Made by a program: the position numbers and the translations under genes. Below the pieces are notes generated by a model. That model did not search any database, was not told the origin of the DNA, and saw only the letters and a list, made by a program, of their open reading frames with translations. Below, piece after piece: positions 6,935 through 12,344 of a stretch of DNA of 17,472 nucleotides (position 1 is the first letter of the stretch; every line of letters begins with the position of its first letter). The stretch covers positions 1-17,472 of the forward strand of contig JACCSC010000310.1 of assembly GCA_013813215.1 (NCBI GenBank), given 5' to 3'. Source of the DNA: Geodermatophilaceae bacterium (lineage in GTDB: Bacteria; Actinomycetota; Actinomycetes; Mycobacteriales; Geodermatophilaceae).

Positions 6935-7003
6935 TTCTCAGCCGCACCCCCCCACTCCGGTGAGGACGGCCTTCACCCACCGGCTTCGGGGCAGACTGGC
7001 CTG

Positions 7004-7369
7004 GTGGTGGCCGACCAGGTGCGGCAGGGCTGCTTCGCCCTGGCCTTTGTGATCAGCCTGGCCGTGCTGTTCGCACCGGCCGCCACGGTCCCCACCGCGC
7101 CGCCGGGCACGGACGTTGTCGTGCACCTGGCCGTGTTCGCCGCGCTGGCCTACACCAGCGTGCTGGCCGGACTGCCGCTGCTACTCGCGGCGGTGGCGCT
7201 GCCGGCGTACGGCGGGGTGAGCGAACTCATCCAGGCCGTGCCGGCGCTGGGACGTTCGGCCAGCCTGCTCGACTGGGTTTCCGACCTCGTGGGCGTGGGC
7301 TTGGGCCTTGGGGTCGCGCTGGCGGTACGGCGCACCGACCGCTGGTGGGCGCCGCAGCGGCTGCGGTAA
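7004..7369 (+). CDS. VanZ-like family membrane protein
   Basis: This is a small integral membrane protein of about 121 residues with four hydrophobic segments. It carries the VanZ-like pattern: an early VVVHLAVFAALAYTSVLAG segment, YGGVSELIQ in the middle, and a final RSASLLDWVSDLVGVGLGLG segment. VanZ itself confers low-level teicoplanin resistance in enterococci, but most family members have no assigned function, so no resistance role is claimed. The start chosen is GTG at 7004 (7007 also possible), because the open sequence back to GTG 6923 is low-complexity Pro/His/Gly and not family-like. It is transcribed away from the repeat-peptide operon and ends 20 bases short of the convergent PfpI gene. 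Confidence 0.75.
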   Translation: MVADQVRQGCFALAFVISLAVLFAPAATVPTAPPGTDVVVHLAVFAALAYTSVLAGLPLLLAAVALPAYGGVSELIQAVPALGRSASLLDWVSDLVGVGLGLGVALAVRRTDRWWAPQRLR

Positions 7370-7389
7370 CTCGCGCGCTCGTCGCCGGG

Positions 7390-7941
7390 TCAGCCCTTGG
7401 CCTTGGCGAACTCGGCGACCATGGTGGCGCAGAAGGCCGGCAGGTCGTCGGGCTTGCGGCTGCTGATCAGGTTGCCGTCGACGACGACCTCCTGATCGAC
7501 GACGTTGCCCCCGGCATTGCGAATGTCGGTGCGCACGCTCGGCCATGAGGTGAGGGTCCGGCCGCGCACGACGTCGGCCTCGACCAACGTCCACGGACCG
7601 TGGCAGATCACCGCGACCGGCTTGCCGCTCGTGACGAAGTCCCTGACGAACGACACGGCATCCTGGTCGGTCCGCAGCTTGTCCGGGTTGCTGGTGCCGC
7701 CGGGAAGCAGGAGGGCGTCGTAGTCGTCCACGCCGACCGCCGAGACCTGCTTGTCCACCTGGAACGTGTCCGCCGGGCTGATGTCGCTGTTGGTCGCCCG
7801 GATCTCCCCATCCGCCACCGAGATCAGCTGGATCTGCGCGCCGGCCGTTTCCAGTGCATCCCGCGGCTGCGTGAGTTCGACCTGCTCCACGCCGTCAGTG
7901 GCCAGGATCGCCACGCGCATGCCCTTCAGCTCGCCCGCCAT
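7390..7941 (-). CDS. DJ-1/PfpI family protein (type 1 glutamine amidotransferase-like)
   Basis: This 183-residue protein is of the PfpI/DJ-1 superfamily, complete and of normal length. The nucleophile elbow is AVICHGPW, with Cys113 followed by His114. The conserved acidic residue is Glu19 in DGVEQVEL, and DALLLPGGTSNPD forms the usual glycine-rich loop. The late VVDGNLISSRKPDDLPAFC is characteristic of bacterial PfpI/YhbO-like stress proteins, which have been described as proteases, glyoxalases or deglycases. The exact activity cannot be read from the sequence. ATG at 7941 is preceded by AGGAGG a few bases upstream. The gene is 74 bases downstream of the nitroreductase gene on the same strand and may be read from that transcript or its own promoter. 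Confidence 0.92.
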   Translation of the reverse strand: MAGELKGMRVAILATDGVEQVELTQPRDALETAGAQIQLISVADGEIRATNSDISPADTFQVDKQVSAVGVDDYDALLLPGGTSNPDKLRTDQDAVSFVRDFVTSGKPVAVICHGPWTLVEADVVRGRTLTSWPSVRTDIRNAGGNVVDQEVVVDGNLISSRKPDDLPAFCATMVAEFAKAKG

Positions 7942-8015
7942 CGCCCCTCCTCGTTTCGTCGTTGTCGGGAAAAGGGTGCCCTATGGAGCGGGCGGGAAAT
8001 GTCGATCGAACGTGC

Positions 8016-8660
8016 TCACCAACGGTCGTGGTGCAGGACCGAGCTCAGCGGCTGACGCGCGGCGGAACGGAATCCGTCACCGGTGTAGTACGCGGTGGGG
8101 ATCAACGCCCCCTGCCGGATCTCCGGGGGCAGGCCCAGCAGGTCGGCGATCTCCCTCTCGTAGGTCAAGTGCAGCGTCGTCCATGCCGTGCCGAGCCCGC
8201 GGGCCCGGGCGGCCAACATGTAACTCCAGGCCGCCGGCAGCACCGAACCCCACAGCCCAGCTTGGGTGCCAGCCGGCAAGGAGCCGCGGACGGCGACGCA
8301 GGGGATGACCAGCACCGGAACGTCGGCCATCCGGTCGCCGAGCACGGCGACGCTGTCGCCCACCCGCCGCTGAACCGCTGCCCGCTGCGGATCGTCGGCG
8401 AACAGGCGACCGGCTGCCCCCTCGGAGTCCAGGTAGCGCTGGACGGCCTTGCGGTACAGCTCGCCCACCTCACGCCGGACGGCGGCGTCGGTCACGACCA
8501 CCCAGTGCCAGTCCTGCCGGTTCGACCCCGACGGGGCCTGCAGGGCCACCTCCAGGCACTCGTGCACGAGGTCGAGCGGCACCGGTCGCGTCAGGTCGAG
8601 CCGGCGGCGTACGGAGCGGGTCGTCGTCAGCAGCTCGTCGGGCGACAGTGGAATCGTCAT
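8016..8660 (-). CDS. Nitroreductase family protein (FMN-dependent)
   Basis: This 214-residue nitroreductase-fold flavoprotein should bind FMN and use NAD(P)H to reduce nitroaromatics, quinones or similar compounds. It has the N-terminal RSVRRRLD phosphate-contact region (residues 15-22), QAPSGSNRQDWHWVVVTD (41-58), and the late ARGLGTAWTTLHL segment typical of the family, with a C-terminal LLGLPPEIRQGALIPTAYYT region. No signal peptide or metal-binding motif is seen. Its ATG at 8660 overlaps the TGA of the DUF2461 gene by four bases (ATGA). The ribosome site is weak, so coupled translation is likely. Substrate is unknown; dehalogenase-like or dehydrogenase-like members of the same fold cannot be excluded. 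Confidence 0.9.
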   Translation of the reverse strand: MTIPLSPDELLTTTRSVRRRLDLTRPVPLDLVHECLEVALQAPSGSNRQDWHWVVVTDAAVRREVGELYRKAVQRYLDSEGAAGRLFADDPQRAAVQRRVGDSVAVLGDRMADVPVLVIPCVAVRGSLPAGTQAGLWGSVLPAAWSYMLAARARGLGTAWTTLHLTYEREIADLLGLPPEIRQGALIPTAYYTGDGFRSAARQPLSSVLHHDRW

Positions 8661-9295
8661 CGGCGGCGCTGCTCGCTACTCGGTCCGACGTGGGCGGACA
8701 GCCAGGCCGTGATGTCGCCCAGCTCGCGCCAGGCGTCGCGAACCCGGGTGCCCGCCTTGGCGGTGTGCAGCCACACTGCCGGCTCCCAGTGTTGGAAGGC
8801 GATCATCGACTTGTAGCGCAACAGGTCGATTCGCGGATGGTCGGCGCTGAACCCGCGCGGCTTGGTGGCCAGCCGCTCGCCGTCGACGCTCCACTTGCGG
8901 CCGCGCAGGTCCGCGACGAGTCGCTCCAGCTGGGCGCCCTGGACGTCGTCGTCCACCGCCCGGCGCAGCCGGACCACCTGGTCGGGCGCCGTGTGGTAGA
9001 TCCCGCCGCCGACCATCAGCCCGTCGGCGGTGAGCTGCACGTAGTACTGGCCGACGCTCGCGGCGACCGCGGACTTGTACGGCGTCTTGTCCTTGCTGAA
9101 CCGCACATCACGGAACGGGCGGTAGAGCTTGGCCGCACCGAACTCCGGTTCCAGGTCGTCCAGCAGGGCTTGCATCGGCGCCCTGACTTGCTCGTCGTAC
9201 ACCGGCTTGTGGGCCGTCCAGTACGTCTTGGAGTTGTCCGCCTCCAGGCCCTCGTAGAAGATCAGTGCGGCCTCCGGGAACCCTTGGAACTTCAT
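8657..9295 (-). CDS. DUF2461 domain-containing protein
   Basis: This 212-residue cytoplasmic protein matches the DUF2461 (TIGR02453) family end to end. It has the N-terminal FPEAALIFYEGLEADNSKTY, then the most conserved block FRDVRFSKDKTPYKSAVAAS, the YYVQLTADGLMVGGGIYHTA strand-turn region, and a C-terminal AWLSAHV helix. No catalytic function has been established for the family. Start ATG at 9295 has GGGAG five bases upstream and overlaps the GNAT stop by four bases. Its stop overlaps the nitroreductase start by four bases, so the three genes form one tight translational unit. Confidence 0.9.
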   Translation of the reverse strand: MKFQGFPEAALIFYEGLEADNSKTYWTAHKPVYDEQVRAPMQALLDDLEPEFGAAKLYRPFRDVRFSKDKTPYKSAVAASVGQYYVQLTADGLMVGGGIYHTAPDQVVRLRRAVDDDVQGAQLERLVADLRGRKWSVDGERLATKPRGFSADHPRIDLLRYKSMIAFQHWEPAVWLHTAKAGTRVRDAWRELGDITAWLSAHVGPSSEQRRR

Positions 9296-9834
9296 GTCGG
9301 CTCCCCATCTATGGCGGTGGGGCCCAGTGTGGTGTGCAGGCGGATCTCGCGGATCGCCGTACCGTCCGGCTCCAGGGTGCGCACCCAGCCGTCGCGGGCC
9401 CAGCCGGCCGACTCGTAGAAGCCGACGGACGCCGTGTCGCGCTCCAGGACCCAGGCCTGCAAGGCGGTACGGCGATCGGCGCGGGCGTGGTCGACGACCG
9501 CCGCGAGCAGCCGGCTCCCGTGACCGCGGCGTCCCCAGCGCGGTTGCACGAGCAGGGTCGTCACCAGCCCCGCGTCGGCCCGCTCGTCGTCGGGTTCCAG
9601 TCCCGCGAAGCCGACCAGGGTGTCCCCTTCAACGGCCACAAAGACGTGGTATCCCGGTCCGGGTGGCGCTTCGATCGCCGTGCGCCACAGCTGCCCGGCC
9701 CGGTCCTGGTCCGTCGCGGCGAGGACGTCGACGGGGAGGTGCCCGCCGTACGCCGTCCGCCAGGTGGACAGCTGCACCCGCGCGATCTCGGCGGCATCGG
9801 CGGCCCGGGCGGGACGCACGCTTGCATCAGCCAC
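9292..9834 (-). CDS. GNAT family N-acetyltransferase
   Basis: This 180-residue GNAT-fold acetyltransferase transfers the acetyl group of acetyl-CoA to an unidentified amine. It begins VRPARAADAAEIARVQLSTW, has the WRTAYGG segment common in this subgroup, and shows the acetyl-CoA pyrophosphate loop in LVQPRWGRRGHGSRLLAAVV (Q/RxxGxG/A form RRGHGS). VLERDTASVGFYESAGW matches the N-x(5)-FYE-x-x-GF-type motif B. The start is GTG at 9834 with a weak ribosome site. The GTG at 9819 would remove only five residues. It is first in the overlapping GNAT-DUF2461-nitroreductase set, 60 bases downstream of the glycosyltransferase gene. Confidence 0.9.
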   Translation of the reverse strand: MADASVRPARAADAAEIARVQLSTWRTAYGGHLPVDVLAATDQDRAGQLWRTAIEAPPGPGYHVFVAVEGDTLVGFAGLEPDDERADAGLVTTLLVQPRWGRRGHGSRLLAAVVDHARADRRTALQAWVLERDTASVGFYESAGWARDGWVRTLEPDGTAIREIRLHTTLGPTAIDGEPT

Positions 9835-9894
9835 CCGGCGAGCCTACGTGCCGGTCCGCACGTGCCCCGGCGGGTGTCGGGACCCTGGAACTCC

Positions 9895-10632
9895 TCAGCC
9901 CCGGCGTACGGCGATCGACGTACGCCGCACCGGGCGGACGCTGATCACCCCGCGCACGGCCAGCGCGCGCACCACGTCCCGGTACTGTGCCGCCCGGTGC
10001 AGCCGGCCGGCGAGGTCGTCGAGGGTGACACGGTGCTGCAGGTCGCAGGGCACCTCCTCCACCTGCAGCCCACGGCGCAGCAGGTCGATCGTCAGTGCGG
10101 TCTCCACGCCCCATCCGGCGGCCAGCGGCAGCGCGGCCTCGAACGCCCGGCGGGTCAGGCAGCGGATGCCGGACAGCGGCTGCGTCGCGACCCAGCCGGT
10201 GGCTCGGGAGATGCCGGCGCGCGCCAGCTCGACGACCCGGCCCCGTCCGCCGGCCACCTCGTGCGGGGTCGGGAGCAGGGCGATCGTCATATCGGCGAGG
10301 CCGGCGAGGACCGGTCCGACCAGCGGCGCACAATGGGTCGCCGTCGGGCCGAGGTCGGCGTCGATGAACAACAGCGCCCGCTCCTCGTTCGGCGCGTCGA
10401 GTTCGGCGACCGCGTCCGCACCACTGCGCATGGCGGCCGCCTTGCCGCGGTTCTGCGGATGGACCACGACCCAGGCCTCGGCGGCGAGGGCGATGGCGGC
10501 GGTGTCGTCGGTGCTGCCGTCGTCCACGACGACGACGAGGTCCACTCCGGGTATCAGCCACGCCGCGGTCACGGTGGCGGCGATCCGCTCGTCCTCGTTC
10601 TTCGCCGGAATGATGACCGCGACACCTGCCAT
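9895..10632 (-). CDS. Family 2 glycosyltransferase (GT-A fold)
   Basis: This 245-residue inverting GT-A glycosyltransferase has VAVIIPAKNEDERIAATV at the start, DLVVVVDDGSTDDTAAIA for nucleotide binding, NRGKAAAMRSGADAV, and the metal-binding DxD in LLFIDADLGP. PLSGIRCLTRRAFEAALPL and GVETALTIDLLRRG resemble dolichyl-phosphate-sugar or glucosyl-3-phosphoglycerate synthase-like members. No membrane segments are present, so it is probably cytoplasmic or peripheral. I cannot fix donor or acceptor. I prefer ATG at 10632, because GGAGGGGG lies just upstream, over the GTG at 10650, which would place that Shine-Dalgarno inside the coding sequence. It is divergent from the secreted-protein gene across a 192-base region. 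Confidence 0.9.
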   Translation of the reverse strand: MAGVAVIIPAKNEDERIAATVTAAWLIPGVDLVVVVDDGSTDDTAAIALAAEAWVVVHPQNRGKAAAMRSGADAVAELDAPNEERALLFIDADLGPTATHCAPLVGPVLAGLADMTIALLPTPHEVAGGRGRVVELARAGISRATGWVATQPLSGIRCLTRRAFEAALPLAAGWGVETALTIDLLRRGLQVEEVPCDLQHRVTLDDLAGRLHRAAQYRDVVRALAVRGVISVRPVRRTSIAVRRG

Positions 10633-10642
10633 GACGCCCCCT

Positions 10643-10658
10643 CCGGCCACTTGGCCGG
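10643..10658. promoter_or_regulatory. Dyad next to the glycosyltransferase ribosome site
   Basis: CCGGCC-actt-GGCCGG forms a 6-bp hairpin directly upstream of the GGAGGGGG ribosome site of the glycosyltransferase gene. It could affect translation initiation or be chance in GC-rich DNA. Confidence 0.25.
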
Positions 10659-10787
10659 GTCAGACAATCACCTTCGGCGCTCGTTCCGGACACGGTCAGG
10701 ACACGATTGGGTCACCCTGCGGCGCCCCTCAGCCGAACGCCAGGTTCAGGTTCGCTTCAGCCGGTCCCTGGTACCTCTGGGGTCTCG

Positions 10788-10824
10788 ACCGCCACCTGGG
10801 CGGTGCGGCCCGAAGGAGTTCTCG
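10788..10824 (+). promoter_or_regulatory. 5' leader hairpin and ribosome binding site of the secreted-protein gene
   Basis: ACCGCC-acctg-GGCGGT (10788-10804) can form a 6-bp hairpin. It is followed by AAGGAG with 6-base spacing to the ATG at 10825, which supports that start. The hairpin itself may be coincidental. Confidence 0.4.
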
Positions 10825-11538
10825 ATGAAGCGACGGATTGCCGTACTTCTGTTGGTCCCCGCGCTGGGCGTACTGGCAACGGTGCCGGGTGGCACGGCCA
10901 CTGCCGGTGAATCGGCCCGGCCGTTCAAGGCGGCCGATCTGAAGATCGAGATCAACGCCACCGACGGTGATGCCGGGCTGCAGATCTTCCTCGACGACGA
11001 GGCGTGGAAGCACATCACCATCGTCCATCCGAACGGCGATGTGCTGGTGGACGTGCAAGCCTCTGGAGTCCTGACCGACTACGGACTGACCGAGTTGTTC
11101 TCCGAGAGCAGCGAGCCTCCGTTCAGCCAATTCCCGCTGCCGGAGTTCAAGCGGCTGTTCCCGGAGGGCGACTACGTCTTCCTCGGCACCCTCATCGACG
11201 GAACGAAGCTGCGCAGCGCGGTTCCGCTCACCCATGACCTGCCGATCGGCCCGGTCATCGTGTCCCCGAGGCCGGACAGCGTGCTCTCCCCGGACGGCGT
11301 GACCGTCCGGTGGCTGGCCACGCCGCAGCGGCCGGGGGTGGACGTCACCGGCTACCAGGTGCTGGTGGTGGCCGAGGACGGCTCGCAGACGCTCAGCGCG
11401 GATCTCCCGGCCTCGGCGCGGGAGTTGACCGTGCCCCCGCAGTACCTGCGGCCGGGCCGCGAGTACAAGGTCGAGGTTTTGGCCATCGAGACCAGCGGCA
11501 ACCAGACCTTGCGGGAGGTCTCCTTCGCGACCCGCTGA
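10825..11538 (+). CDS. Secreted protein with C-terminal fibronectin type III-like domain
   Basis: This 237-residue exported protein is of unknown function. The N-terminus MKRRIAVLLLVPALGVLATV followed by an Ala/Gly-rich TATAGESA region is a typical Sec signal peptide, with likely cleavage after TATA or ESA. The mature part starts with a ~110-residue region (DLKIEINATDGDAGLQIFLD and onwards) that I do not recognise. It ends with a region beginning GPVIVSPRPDSVLSP, including TGYQVLVVAED and REYKVEVLAIETSGNQT, which has the strand pattern of an FN3 domain. ATG at 10825 has AAGGAG six bases upstream. No lipobox or cell-wall sorting signal is visible. A related region could act in extracellular binding, but no ligand can be inferred. 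Confidence 0.85.
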   Translation: MKRRIAVLLLVPALGVLATVPGGTATAGESARPFKAADLKIEINATDGDAGLQIFLDDEAWKHITIVHPNGDVLVDVQASGVLTDYGLTELFSESSEPPFSQFPLPEFKRLFPEGDYVFLGTLIDGTKLRSAVPLTHDLPIGPVIVSPRPDSVLSPDGVTVRWLATPQRPGVDVTGYQVLVVAEDGSQTLSADLPASARELTVPPQYLRPGREYKVEVLAIETSGNQTLREVSFATR

Positions 11539-11569
11539 GCCGCCTGGTCGGGTGGCTTCGATCGTCGGC

Positions 11570-11621
11570 CGAGTTGTCAGAACGGGGTCGGGCGCTAGCG
11601 CCACACCGTTCTGACAACTCG
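11570..11621. repeat. Long near-perfect palindrome (16-bp arms around an inner 12-bp palindrome)
   Basis: CGAGTTGTCAGAACGG (11570-11585) is exactly inverted at 11606-11621, and GGCGCTAGCGCC (11591-11602) in the middle is itself palindromic. The only asymmetry is a few bases on the left (GGTCG). It lies 31 bases after the secreted-protein stop. It could terminate that transcript, but no T-run follows and the structure is much longer and more symmetric than usual, so a repetitive palindromic element or recognition site is also possible. Confidence 0.75.
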
Positions 11622-11671
11622 GGATTGGGGAGGGGTATGGGGGCGACAGGCCGGACGAGAGGCGGTCACTC

Positions 11672-11839
11672 GTGTCCGTGGCGTTCGTACTGTTCCTCAC
11701 CACGCTGCTGGTGATCGTCGCCGTCTGGGTAGTGGTCACCCTGCGCCAGCCCCCGATCCGCCTCCGTCGGTCCGCCGGCTACCGGCACACCGAGAACCCC
11801 GACTACATGCCGGGCCACACCGGCCAGAGCGGCATCTGA
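11672..11839 (+). CDS. Small single-pass membrane protein (hypothetical)
   Basis: This 55-residue ORF starts with GTG. It has one long hydrophobic helix from the N-terminus (VAFVLFLTTLLVIVAVWVVV, residues 3-22), then a basic stretch RQPPIRLRRSAGYRH and a polar tail ending GQSGI. The topology is that of a small single-pass protein with a positive inside anchor after the helix. The ribosome site is weak (GAGAGG about 10 bases upstream). It sits between the long palindrome and the convergent soxG gene, with four bases between the stops. I do not recognise a family. Hydrophobic patterning and the clean end at soxG support it, but its small size limits confidence. Confidence 0.5.
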   Translation: MSVAFVLFLTTLLVIVAVWVVVTLRQPPIRLRRSAGYRHTENPDYMPGHTGQSGI

Positions 11840-11843
11840 TCAG

Positions 11844-12344
11844 TCAGCGCGACGGCGTCCAGCCGAACTCCGCGCCGGCGTCGAGCAGGACGTCGTACAA
11901 CGCCTGACCGTAGGACCGGTCGACCAGCAGCAGGTACGAGCGTTCGCTCCGGACGTCGTCGCGGACCAGCACCACGGCCAGCCCGGCCAGCGGGCAGCGC
12001 CGTAGCGTCGCGTCCGGAGTCAGCGGATCGGACAGGTCCAGCGCGCACACCCTGGAGAGCAGCTCCGTCGCGAGGGGACCGGACAGCCGCAGCGCGGTCA
12101 GTCCGTGGGTGAGATCGACGCCGTCGTCCGACGAGGGAGCGCCCTGCGTGAGCAGCAGGACCTCGTCGTACCCGTAGCCGAGGGCCAGCCCGCCGTCGGC
12201 CCGACGCTCGACCAGTCCGAACGCCACGGTCGGTGGCGCACCGCGCACCACCGTCTTGTGCAGCCCGCTCACATCGGCCAGCCGGACCCCCCGGCCGCTG
12301 ACCGCCGGGCCGGAGACGGCGCTCACCGCAACCGGGCTAGGCAC
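11844..12344 (-). CDS. soxG: Sarcosine oxidase subunit gamma
   Basis: This is the gamma subunit of heterotetrameric sarcosine oxidase, 166 residues, somewhat shorter than the ~200 usual in the family. Recognisable features are LTALRLSGPLATELLSRVCA, LDLSDPLTPDATLRRCPLAG, and the GcvT-like end LVDRSYGQALYDVLLDAGAE. The subunit is structurally related to part of GcvT and packs against the alpha subunit; it has no cofactor of its own. GTG at 12344 overlaps the end of soxA by eight bases. It is the last gene of the soxBDAG operon and stops four bases from the convergent small membrane ORF, with no hairpin terminator between them. Confidence 0.88.
   Translation of the reverse strand: MPSPVAVSAVSGPAVSGRGVRLADVSGLHKTVVRGAPPTVAFGLVERRADGGLALGYGYDEVLLLTQGAPSSDDGVDLTHGLTALRLSGPLATELLSRVCALDLSDPLTPDATLRRCPLAGLAVVLVRDDVRSERSYLLLVDRSYGQALYDVLLDAGAEFGWTPSR

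Noticed and set aside
6540..6980. N-terminal extension of the TPR protein back to 6980
   Set aside because: In that frame the repeat-gene DNA gives an Arg/His-rich string with no TPR character. The repeat protein on the same strand has a proper ribosome site and start, so the TPR gene starts near 6539.
6923..7003. VanZ-like protein starting at GTG 6923
   Set aside because: The extra 27 residues are Pro/Gly/His-rich, not family-like, and would start within the ATGAGGG...CCCTCAT dyad.
9265..10824. Extension of the secreted protein upstream to 9265 on the + strand
   Set aside because: The added part is antisense to the GNAT and glycosyltransferase genes; the ATG at 10825 begins a signal peptide and has AAGGAG.
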